Source: an uncultured Chryseobacterium sp. (GTDB lineage Bacteria > Bacteroidota > Bacteroidia > Flavobacteriales > Weeksellaceae). From it: a stretch of DNA of 8,657 nucleotides. The notes below the pieces were generated by a model, which was given only the letters and a program-made list of their open reading frames with translations, made no database searches and had not been told where the DNA came from. Position numbers and translations under genes: made by a program. This document shows, one piece after another, positions 1-5,839 of the stretch; within the stretch, counting starts at the first letter, position 1; each line of letters starts with the position of its first letter. The stretch covers positions 1 through 8,657 of the forward strand of contig NZ_CAKZIK010000063.1 in assembly GCF_936933875.1 (NCBI RefSeq), in the 5' to 3' direction.

Positions 1-152
1 TTGCAAGGTTTTAAAGCTCTAAGATACAAATTCTTGCAATAAAAAACAAGCTATTTTAAACCCAAAATACTAATAATCAGTAAATTATAGGTGGTTTAAG
101 GAGAGACTAATTAATACTGATAGTTTCACTATATTAGCGGTAAAATTAACGT
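1..152. other. AT-rich leader with small inverted repeats, no gene
   Basis: I see no coding region here. Two weak dyads are visible: TTGCAAG at 1-7 pairs with CTTGCAA at 33-39, and ATAGT-TTC-ACTAT sits near 120-132 inside an outer CTAAT/ATTAG pair. The segment leads into the large palindrome at 153-307. It may hold the promoter of the gene at 329, but I could not pick out a convincing TTG...TAnnTTTG pair. The left edge of the window truncates the context. Confidence 0.3.
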
Positions 153-307
153 AAAGCGTAAGCTATCGTTTTGGTTACTGAAAACTCGGAATCTTCAATA
201 AACCCAAATTCGATAGACTTACGCCTGTGCTTATATGGCGCGGGCGAAGTCTTTCTGGGTTTGGGCATCCGAGTGCCTCAGTAACGGATTGATGGAGTTC
301 GCGCTTT
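153..307. repeat. Large imperfect palindrome (about 155 nt), attC-like or structured leader
   Basis: Nested complementary blocks run in order: AAAGCG (153-158) with CGCTTT (302-307); GTTACTGA (174-181) with TCAGTAAC (278-285); CTCGGA (185-190) with TCCGAG (268-273); AAACCCA (200-206) with TGGGTTT (256-262); AGACTT (215-220) with AAGTCT (247-252); GCC (223-225) with GGC (243-245). The tip is a GTGC/GCGC stem with loop 231-237. All listed pairs are perfect except one G-T in the tip, and they are separated by small asymmetric internal loops. The segment is visibly richer in G and C than its flanks. A short hairpin (about 308-325) follows, and the gene starts at 329. The long hairpin with unpaired interruptions resembles the folded recombination sites of integron cassettes, but I do not see clear RYYYAAC/GTTRRRY core boxes. 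A structured 5' leader or a dispersed repeat is also possible. Confidence 0.7.
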
Positions 308-328
308 CTGTTTTCTAAAACACAGATT

Positions 329-1531
329 ATGGCTCAGGAAAAATTCTACTTCAACAAATTTTCAAAGTTTAAAGAATTCCCGGAAGAAGAAATACTTCAT
401 CTCATCGATATTTATAACAGCAATATGACTTTTGCTGAGATTAAAGTAAAATATCCCGGTATTGAAACAAATTCCTTTTTCTATGATTTGCCATTTCTAC
501 TGTCGGACGAACCTTGTATTTATTGCAAAAGTTTGATTTATAGCAAAAGTAAAAGAGTTTCAAAACAATCATTCCATGCCTTAAAATATTGCATAAATTG
601 TCACCACGACTATATTTCAACCTGCGGTTGCGAAAATTGTGAAAATGCTCTTAAACAACAAAAATTACAGGAAGAAGCCGAACTTGAAATGCTTTGGAAA
701 CACCATGTGTCAACAAAATTCAGAAGTAAAATTCAATTTCAAAGAGTTTACTTTCACGATTTACTTAAATTAAAAATCCTGTTTGATAATTTTTATGACG
801 AAAAAACGGAATTACTCATCTTTCCCGAATCATTTCAACACAAATGGAAAAATCCTTCCAGAGAAACTCCACTTGAACTGAAAAGCTATCTTAAAGATCT
901 AGCGGAATTGAGAATTATAGCGCCTTCCAAAATTGAAGCGAAAAATCTGAAATATGTTCGGGCAAATCCGGATCATTTTCTAAAAAGCAAACCTCTAGGA
1001 TTCCATTGGAAACTTAATGTAGAAAAAGAAAATTGTGGTTTTTCATTTTTAGAATTTAAAGAAATATTTGAGAACCATGATGTTTCTGAAGATGACCGGA
1101 TATTGATTTGGAATGCTGTTTACCAAAATGAAGTTTCTGAATATCTCCATTATTATTCCAAAAAGTTTCTCGGATTTTCAATTGATGAAAGCATTAGTCA
1201 TCACGTTTCTGAACTTTTGAAAGAAGACTATTCCCTATCAAAGGCGTTTTATCTTCTTTATTCCACCTTGAGACAAACCTCGAAATATCAAAATAGTTTT
1301 AACCAAAATACCACTGCTACCGCGAACTATCTTAAGTCTTATATTGAAAAACTTGCAGAAAAATTTAGAAATCAGCAATATTTGAAAGGTTTTGACAGAC
1401 CATTGCAAATGCCCTATTCTGCATTTAATGATTATGCATTAAGAAATATTCTCAAACTGAAGGAAAACCATTTTTATCTCAAGCCAAACAATATTTATTG
1501 GCAACTACAATCTGAATTTATCAACAATTAA
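329..1531 (+). CDS. Hypothetical cysteine-rich (zinc-ribbon-like) protein
   Basis: A 400-residue protein that I do not recognise. The N-terminal third contains CxxC at C63/C66, CxxCHH at C88/C91/H92/H93, and a CGCENC cluster at C99/C101/C104. This spacing suits binding of one or two structural zinc ions. It is followed by a charged, probably helical stretch (about 105-125) and a long, mostly helical C-terminal part without recognisable catalytic motifs. There is no signal peptide or membrane segment, so it is probably cytoplasmic. The ATG at 329 is the natural start; it lies 21 bases after the large palindrome and 3 bases after a small hairpin that could mask the start site. The exported protein at 1541 follows after 9 bases, so the two are probably co-transcribed. 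Nucleic-acid binding is plausible from the zinc ribbon, but that is inference only. The gene call itself is firm. Confidence 0.85.
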   Translation: MAQEKFYFNKFSKFKEFPEEEILHLIDIYNSNMTFAEIKVKYPGIETNSFFYDLPFLLSDEPCIYCKSLIYSKSKRVSKQSFHALKYCINCHHDYISTCGCENCENALKQQKLQEEAELEMLWKHHVSTKFRSKIQFQRVYFHDLLKLKILFDNFYDEKTELLIFPESFQHKWKNPSRETPLELKSYLKDLAELRIIAPSKIEAKNLKYVRANPDHFLKSKPLGFHWKLNVEKENCGFSFLEFKEIFENHDVSEDDRILIWNAVYQNEVSEYLHYYSKKFLGFSIDESISHHVSELLKEDYSLSKAFYLLYSTLRQTSKYQNSFNQNTTATANYLKSYIEKLAEKFRNQQYLKGFDRPLQMPYSAFNDYALRNILKLKENHFYLKPNNIYWQLQSEFINN

Positions 1532-1540
1532 AAACCAATT

Positions 1541-2101
1541 ATGAAAAAAATCTTTATCACGTCCACAATCCTTTTTGCTTCATTTTTTCATGCACAAACT
1601 AATACGGAGTGTGAAAAATTAAAAATGCAGGTAGAAAATCAGAAAGTGGAAATTACTGAACTTTCAAAACAAAACTTATACTACAAGCAAACGCTGAATC
1701 TTCTTAAACCAATCGCATCAAGTAGTAAGAACGGAATACAGATCGATATTTTGAAAATCACAGGATCGAAATCTGACAAAAAGCTCCAGGTAATTTTTGT
1801 TTATAAAAACACGGATACGGAGGCACGAAAGTATTTCCAAATCAACAATGCTCATTTTATCGATCCACAAGGAAATCAGGCTTCAACTTTTGAAATTTTG
1901 ACCTCCAACTTGAAGCGAACTGAAAATATTCTTCCGAACATTCCGATGAAGGGAATCATTGAATTTGATTTGAAAAATTTTGATAATCTTGACTTTCCCA
2001 TCATGAGAATTTTAGATTTAAAATTTGGAAATATAAAGACGTCATCTTTAGGTTTGGAAACGACGATGAATTTCGAAAATATTCCAATTATTTGGATTTA
2101 A
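1541..2101 (+). CDS. Hypothetical exported protein with coiled coil and beta-rich domain
   Basis: A 186-residue protein. Residues 1-19 form a typical signal peptide: a lysine pair, a hydrophobic core, then a cut after FHAQ, which is common in Chryseobacterium-like secreted proteins. There is no cysteine directly after the cut (the first is C24), so a lipoprotein is unlikely and a periplasmic location is more likely. Residues about 22-58 look like a short coiled coil (CEKLKMQVENQKVEITELSKQ). From about 65 onward, alternating hydrophobic strands (IQIDILKITG, KLQVIFVYKNTD) suggest an immunoglobulin-like beta sandwich, as in DUF4352-type proteins; that assignment is a guess. It starts 9 bases after the stop of the upstream gene and is followed 75 bases later by a terminator-like hairpin, so the pair forms a compact two-gene unit. 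Function unknown. Confidence 0.85.
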   Translation: MKKIFITSTILFASFFHAQTNTECEKLKMQVENQKVEITELSKQNLYYKQTLNLLKPIASSSKNGIQIDILKITGSKSDKKLQVIFVYKNTDTEARKYFQINNAHFIDPQGNQASTFEILTSNLKRTENILPNIPMKGIIEFDLKNFDNLDFPIMRILDLKFGNIKTSSLGLETTMNFENIPIIWI

Positions 2102-2176
2102 AATTTTTCTTTTTCATTCTAAAAAAAATACATTTAAATTAAAAAAAATGAAATTTACAAATCGTATTTTTTAAAA

Positions 2177-2247
2177 TCCTTTTCGAAGAAAAAGGCAAGA
2201 TAACTTTTGTTTGTATATACAAAAGCACATCTTGCCCTGTTTTTTTT
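2177..2247. terminator. Stem-loop element A, probable bidirectional terminator
   Basis: The outer stem GGCAAGAT (2194-2201) pairs with ATCTTGCC (2229-2236). An inner stem CTTTTGT pairs with ACAAAAG, and a T-run (2240-2247) follows. The 5' flank CCTTTTCGAAGAAAAAGG can form its own small hairpin that shares GG with the main stem. Read on the minus strand, the same stem is followed by TTTTTCTT, so it could stop transcription from both sides. It lies 75 bases after the exported-protein gene and is related to the element at 2321-2403. Confidence 0.65.
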
Positions 2248-2320
2248 AAAATAAATCAAATATAATTATTTGTTTCTATTTATTGCATGTGACTTTAAGT
2301 AATGGATTAAATTATTTTGT

Positions 2321-2403
2321 CCCCTTTTCGAAGAGAAGGCAAGAATCCTTTTCTGCAGCACATTTTAAATGTGTCCACAAAAAGACATCTTGCCCCAATT
2401 TTT
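2321..2403. repeat. Stem-loop element B, divergent copy of element A
   Basis: It shares both ends with element A: CCTTTTCGAAGA plus AAGGCAAGA on the left and ACATCTTGCCC on the right. Pairings are GGCAAGA with TCTTGCC, then CTTTT with AAAAG, then a tip hairpin CACATT-TTA-AATGTG. The middle is longer and different in sequence from element A, but the pairing scheme is the same. A weaker T-run (CCAATTTTT) follows. It could be a second terminator, a small structured RNA or a short non-autonomous repeat. Confidence 0.6.
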
Positions 2404-2463
2404 CACATTTTATAACTTCATAATTTACTGGCAATCAATACTATTTTCATGAGATTAAAAGAT

Positions 2464-2559
2464 AAACAAGGTCTATTTGACCTCGTTTAAGGTCTATTTG
2501 ACCTTATTTTTAAAAAAAACAAGGTCTATTTGACCTTGTTTGAGGTTTATTTGACCTTG
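2464..2559. repeat. Four phased 19-bp dyads arranged as two direct repeats
   Basis: Four copies of an arm-TATTT-arm dyad start at 2467, 2488, 2520 and 2541. The arms are CAAGGTC/GACCTCG, TAAGGTC/GACCTTA, CAAGGTC/GACCTTG and TGAGGTT/GACCTTG. Spacings are 21, 32 and 21 bp, close to 2, 3 and 2 helical turns, so all sites face one side of the DNA. Copies 1-2 and 3-4 form a 42-bp unit repeated at a distance of 53 bp with three differences. This is a binding-site array, for example an operator, a partition (centromere-like) site or accessory iterons. No cognate protein can be named. Confidence 0.75.
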
Positions 2560-3260
2560 AAAAAAGTTTGGAGTTGTTGTAATTTTTGAGATAATATTAT
2601 TAATAAAATTATTGATTTTTCTATCTAAAAAATATTTTACGTATAAAAAGTTTTTGGTTAAAAAAAATTTAGATTTTGTGAAAATTCCGAATAAAAATTT
2701 TACAAAAAGTTTACTATTTTTTTTGGAAAAAAGAATAGGCGTTATGGCAATTCATTTATCAAGAAATTTACATTTTTTACTCAAAATATTAATTAAAAAA
2801 TAATATTTTCAGTTAAGAAAAGTGATGAAATTTTGTGATGATTAATAATAAAAATTTGAAAAAAAATTAGTTTAATTGTAGGAATAAAAATAGAATTTTT
2901 GAAAATGAATCTATGAAAATAAATTTGCTTTTTCTATCCCAAAATTTTATAGAAGAAAATATACTTTTTAAGAAAAATCGTGATAAATATTTATAAAAAT
3001 TAATGATGAAAATAATAAAGATAAGTGCAGTTTTAATTGTCAGAAAAAGGAGCAACTTTATTGAGAATAATATATAAAAAAATGACTTTTTTTTGGGTAG
3101 AAGGCTTTGAATTCATAGCATTTCGGGTCAATTTTCCAAAAAATATTGGTAATATTTTTTTAATCAAAAGATGAAAGTTTAAGATTGAAATATTGATCAG
3201 GATTTCTTTAAAAATAAAATTATGTGTGCAAAATGTTAATTTTCTGAGAAGTTTTCTTTT
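2560..3260. other. Extremely AT-rich gene-free block
   Basis: No convincing gene is present. Only short open frames made of K, F, I, L and N codons occur, as expected by chance at this composition. In 2581-2640 only 6 of 60 bases are G or C, compared with 27 of 60 in 8161-8220 inside mnmE. A perfect 10-bp all-A/T inverted repeat lies at 3138-3160 (AAAAAATATT-GGT-AATATTTTTT). Lying beside the iterons and DnaA boxes, the block could act as a DNA-unwinding region, but it is much longer than that role needs. H-NS-like or partition binding is an alternative. Confidence 0.5.
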
Positions 3261-3276
3261 TCTACATTAATGCCTC

Positions 3277-3350
3277 GCAGAGCGAACTAAGAAACTTTTC
3301 TGGGAGCTCGCGAAATTAAAAGTTGCGAGTGAGCTCGTAACTTACTCTGT
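3277..3350. other. GC-richer foldable segment, multi-stem
   Basis: It stands out in base composition from the AT-rich block to its left. Stems: AAGTTGCGAG (3320-3329) with CTCGTAACTT (3334-3343), ten pairs including one G-T and a TGAG loop; GCAGAG (3277-3282) with CTCTGT (3345-3350); TAAG (3288-3291) with CTTA (3341-3344). An alternative pairing joins AACTTTT near 3294 with AAAAGTT near 3318. GAGCTCG occurs twice. It may be a single-strand initiation site, a nick site or a structured RNA. Part of it resembles the right arm of the palindrome at 153-307. Confidence 0.5.
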
Positions 3351-3426
3351 CAGTTGCTTAATATTCTAGTTATCAAGTTTTAACGACACCTGATTTTAGA
3401 TAAGGATTAACTACCGTCAAGTTTAG

Positions 3427-3435
3427 TTATCCACA
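3427..3435 (+). promoter_or_regulatory. DnaA box (TTATCCACA)
   Basis: A perfect match to the TTATNCACA DnaA-binding consensus, in the context TAGTTATCCACA. The same 12 bases recur at 3671-3682. A third TAGTTATC without the box end occurs near 3368. Its position between the AT-rich block and the iterons fits recruitment of host DnaA to a plasmid-type origin. Confidence 0.7.
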
Positions 3436-3555
3436 TTTTTATTTTTCGTTTATCTTATCGAAATTCTTTTAAATAAAATATTTAATATCTTTTAATAGTA
3501 CTTTTATTAAATGGGGGTATCTCGCACCAATACAAGTAAAACTTACATTTTTGGC

Positions 3556-3811
3556 AGAGCGCAATTCCGCAATTGTGAGGAGCGCAATTCCGCAAACTTC
3601 CGAGTGCAATTCCGCAAACTTGCCTGTTTTCAAAGGAGAGCAAATCCGCAAATTTTTCGAAATGCCTTTATAGTTATCCACAACTAGACGTTTCAAAACC
3701 AATTTAGGAGCGCAAATCCGCAAACTTGATGATTTTACATTGAGAAAATTCATTTTGAACCCATCAAGGAGTGGAATTCCGCAATCTAAAGGAGTGCAAA
3801 TCCGCAAACTT
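3556..3811 (+). repeat. Seven direct iterons of a Rep-dependent origin
   Basis: About 21-bp direct repeats with core GCAAWTCCGCAA, preceded by GGAGYand usually followed by ACTT. They begin near 3556, 3579, 3601, 3635, 3707, 3768 and 3791. Copies 2, 3, 5 and 7 fit best. Copy 6 has GGAATTCCGCAA, and copy 4 has GGAGAGCAAATCC. Spacings are 23, 22, 34, 72, 61 and 23 bp, so neighbours are often two helical turns apart. The last copy ends 4 bases before the rep stop codon, which places the array directly downstream of rep on the minus strand. The repeats are the expected binding sites of the Rep protein. They also create a spurious open frame that reads LRICxP repeatedly. Confidence 0.9.
3674..3682 (+). 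promoter_or_regulatory. DnaA box (TTATCCACA), inside the iteron array
   Basis: A second perfect TTATCCACA, identical in its flanking TAG to the first box. It lies in the 51-bp gap between iterons 4 and 5, which explains part of the irregular iteron spacing. Confidence 0.7.
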
Positions 3812-3815
3812 CATT

Positions 3816-4880
3816 CTAATATAAGATTGGAAACCCATCCGGAAATTTTTCAGCTGCTTTACTTTGTTTATAGTTTTTGCTGATAAAGGTTTGCAGTTCC
3901 TGCAAAAAAATTTCTCCAACAAAGTGTGTGCTCTTTAATTTTCTATTTCTATTGATCTTTACAAAATCCTTGTACGAAGCTTCAACTAATTTCACATCAG
4001 TTTCAAACACCTTTTTTAATCGGTATGACTGATTGTCATCTAGTTTGAACCGCCTTTTAAAATATGATAATCGATAGCTAATCCTTGTTTCCTGTTTTAA
4101 GGCAGGATTTCTTTTCACTTCCTTTTTGTAAGGTATAATTTTAATTCTATCATGTGTAAATTGGTAATTAAACGAAATGTCATTAACCATATCTAGTGAT
4201 TTTTTTATGGCTCTTAAAAATTTGGAACAAAAATCTCCCGCATTTTTATATTCAAGCCCAAATTTTTTATTGAAGGTATCAAGCTTTAATATTGTTCCAT
4301 CTTCAGGAATTCTTGTGAGCCAAATCGCAAAGATTACTTGTTTGTTGTTGGTCAAATGATATGCTAAATCAAACAGTATTTTATTATACTGTGGCAGAAC
4401 AATTAGCTTCTTTAGCCAATAACTGCTTATAAGGAAAACAGTATAACCCCGTTCGTCCTTGGTTGGAGTTGAGATTAATCCACCGTAAGTCTTGATTAAT
4501 CTTCCCTGCGAATTCTTTGATGAATACCAATCCATTCTGAACTTAGTTAGAAATTCATAAGCCTTTGCAATCTGTTTATAAGAACGGCTTGGAGAAATTG
4601 CGGTATTCCTGATCTTAATTCGTGCAAAGATATTATGCTCAGTTTCGAAATCATCTTCAAACAAAGATAGTTGCGTTGGTCTGTCTTCAGGACGAAATTG
4701 TTCATCCCTCACAATAGCTATGATATTAGCGAGAATTCGAAGTGCGGTAATTGGAATATCCACAAACCTTTTGTCTTCAAAAAGGAAATTATCAACAAAA
4801 TCATTCGAAATACGAATCCAGCCAATTTGACTTTCGTTTGATATTTCTTTCTTCACGATTCGTTTAATGCCGTCCTGCAT
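3816..4880 (-). CDS. Rep_3-type plasmid replication initiator protein
   Basis: A 354-residue protein whose layout fits the Rep_3 (RepB/RepE-like) initiators, which bind iterons as monomers, open the origin and repress themselves as dimers. The first winged-helix region spans about 35-160 and includes FVDIPITALRILANI near the start and SYWLKKLIVLP at its end. The second spans about 165-255, with KLDTFNKKFGLEYKNAGDF followed by KFLRAIKKSLDMV, the characteristic second-domain helix pattern. The C-terminal 100 residues are basic. There is no strict catalytic motif to check. The strongest support is the seven-iteron array with DnaA boxes that begins 4 bases beyond the stop. The ATG overlaps the stop of the upstream helix-turn-helix gene by one base (TAATG), so the two are probably translationally coupled. 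No stop or frameshift is seen and the protein looks functional. Confidence 0.8.
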   Translation of the reverse strand: MQDGIKRIVKKEISNESQIGWIRISNDFVDNFLFEDKRFVDIPITALRILANIIAIVRDEQFRPEDRPTQLSLFEDDFETEHNIFARIKIRNTAISPSRSYKQIAKAYEFLTKFRMDWYSSKNSQGRLIKTYGGLISTPTKDERGYTVFLISSYWLKKLIVLPQYNKILFDLAYHLTNNKQVIFAIWLTRIPEDGTILKLDTFNKKFGLEYKNAGDFCSKFLRAIKKSLDMVNDISFNYQFTHDRIKIIPYKKEVKRNPALKQETRISYRLSYFKRRFKLDDNQSYRLKKVFETDVKLVEASYKDFVKINRNRKLKSTHFVGEIFLQELQTFISKNYKQSKAAEKFPDGFPILY

Positions 4881-5167
4881 TACTTTCTATTTTTGAAAGA
4901 AAATTCTAATGCTTCCTGTTCTAATTCTGCTTGAGACTTCGAACTGTTGGAAAGCAACCATTGGTCTATCTTTTTTCGTTCGAAAAAAAGAACTTTCCCA
5001 TTCGGTTTTGAAAAGGGGATCAAATTTCCATGGACAAGTTTGTAAATATAAGATTTCTTAAATCCAGTATAGTCAGAAAGTTCCTCTACATTAAGGATTG
5101 ACTTCAAACCGAAAATATGCTTTTCAATCTGATTTAGCTTGTGCAAAATAATTTCATTCTTTTCCAT
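4880..5167 (-). CDS. Small helix-turn-helix DNA-binding protein (excisionase/HTH_17-like)
   Basis: A 95-residue protein counted from the ATG at 5167. A TTG at 5176 would add three residues; I prefer the ATG. An N-terminal helical stretch (about 5-22) is followed by a MerR/excisionase-like domain at about 25-71: LNVEELSDYTGFKKSYIYKLV, the wing PFSKPNGKVLFF, and the ending ERKKIDQWL, which is the usual HTH_17 pattern. Such proteins act as excisionases (recombination directionality factors) or as small regulators in mobile elements. Here it sits between the integrase unit and rep. Its stop overlaps the rep start by one base (TAATG), which suggests one transcript and coupled translation. It could therefore control rep expression, switch integration to excision, or do both; the sequence cannot decide. 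The C-terminal tail (72-95) is charged. Confidence 0.8.
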   Translation of the reverse strand: MEKNEIILHKLNQIEKHIFGLKSILNVEELSDYTGFKKSYIYKLVHGNLIPFSKPNGKVLFFERKKIDQWLLSNSSKSQAELEQEALEFSFKNRK

Positions 5168-5205
5168 TTGTTGCAATTTGTTTGAGTTAATGAAGCAAAG
5201 GAAAT

Positions 5206-5255
5206 CAATAACTAAAAAGCTATTGAGCGAAAATAAAAATGTGCATTTTTTCGCT
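5206..5255. terminator. Tandem hairpins between the integrase unit and the rep unit
   Basis: Two hairpins lie back to back. CAATAACT-AAAA-AGCTATTG (5206-5225) has eight pairs with one G-T on the minus strand. AGCGAAAA (5226-5233) pairs with TTTTCGCT (5248-5255) and begins at the last base of the upstream stop codon. Reading on the minus strand, the AGCG stem comes first and GCTTTTTAG follows. This looks like an AT-rich intrinsic terminator or attenuator that separates the integrase operon from the HTH-rep operon. The promoter for the latter must then lie in 5168-5254, but I could not identify it. Confidence 0.45.
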
Positions 5256-5839
5256 TAATTATTTTGAATTTTTAGATTTTTCCATTTACTAAATGAGTCA
5301 TATATCCTTTCAAACGTGAAATTATCTCCGTTTTCAGAAAACTTTCTCAAGACAGAAAAAATAAACCAGCGTAGTTTTGTTCCTTTTAGATTAATGATTG
5401 AGAAATCTAAGCTATAAAGCAGATCAAAAATTCCATAAGAATTGATAGTATTTTTATCTTTACTCATTCTCTGAATCCAATTAATTTTTTTGATAGATCT
5501 ATTCATTATTATATCACTAAAATCCTCAAAATCTGTATCCGTAAATTCATTAGAAATCAATTGTTCATGAACATTCTTTAAATGTTTTTCATCAATTTCT
5601 TCATAATTAATCCATCCGGCTGCACCTAACTTTAAATTGTTTGAGTCAAGTTGCAATGTTACTTCCTGATCTGATTTTTGAAACCCATCTTCAATCATTT
5701 TCAGGTATTTAATTTCAGATCCTAGCATAGATTTCAAGTAGGTTTCCAATGACAATTTTAATTTTTTATCCTCGAGAATTATTAGTAATAATTCTTCTCT
5801 TATCAATTTTCTTATTTCTTCTCTTAATTCATTATCCAT
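5255..5839 (-). CDS. Hypothetical protein translationally coupled to the integrase
   Basis: A 194-residue protein from the ATG at 5839; a TTG at 5842 would add one residue. I do not recognise it. The first 45 residues are highly charged and helical (MDNELREEIRKLIREELLL onward). The middle is acidic (EFTDTDFEDFSDII near 97-110). The C-terminal half contains hydrophobic and aromatic segments such as YGIFDLLYSLDFSIINLKG and LRWFIFSVLRKF, which suggest a folded core rather than membrane spans. There is no signal peptide and no cysteine. The integrase stop TGA shares its last base with this ATG (TGATG), so the two proteins are probably made in a fixed ratio from one message. A partner of the integrase, a directionality factor or a cargo gene are all possible. 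Function unknown. Confidence 0.8.
   Translation of the reverse strand: MDNELREEIRKLIREELLLIILEDKKLKLSLETYLKSMLGSEIKYLKMIEDGFQKSDQEVTLQLDSNNLKLGAAGWINYEEIDEKHLKNVHEQLISNEFTDTDFEDFSDIIMNRSIKKINWIQRMSKDKNTINSYGIFDLLYSLDFSIINLKGTKLRWFIFSVLRKFSENGDNFTFERIYDSFSKWKNLKIQNN

Larger units (their letters stand above)
3427..3811. other. Putative origin of replication (oriV)
   Basis: The three parts of an iteron-type theta origin lie together: seven iterons, two perfect DnaA boxes and an adjoining highly AT-rich flank on the left. The initiator gene abuts on the right. This is inference from layout; replication activity is not shown by sequence alone. Confidence 0.75.

Noticed and set aside
2464..2559. 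CRISPR-like array from the four short repeats
   Set aside because: Repeats are too short, spacers are 2 to 13 bases, the repeats dominate the sequence, and there are no cas genes.
2612..2803. A 63-codon plus-strand open frame in the AT-rich block
   Set aside because: It starts at TTG, is made of low-complexity K/F/L/I codons and has no motif; expected by chance at this composition.
2867..3055. A 62-codon minus-strand frame that looks hydrophobic
   Set aside because: The F/I/L richness follows from runs of A and T; there is no supporting context or clear translation signal.
3277..3350. tRNA gene
   Set aside because: Length and stems are suggestive, but there is no T-loop GTTCNANNC, no proper anticodon arm and no CCA-compatible acceptor pairing.
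3469..3807. A 112-codon minus-strand open frame across the iterons
   Set aside because: Its repeated LRICxP peptides are simply translated iterons; there is no recognisable protein, and the DNA is explained as an origin.
3556..3811. CRISPR array from the seven repeats
   Set aside because: Irregular gaps, an adjacent Rep gene and DnaA boxes identify them as iterons.
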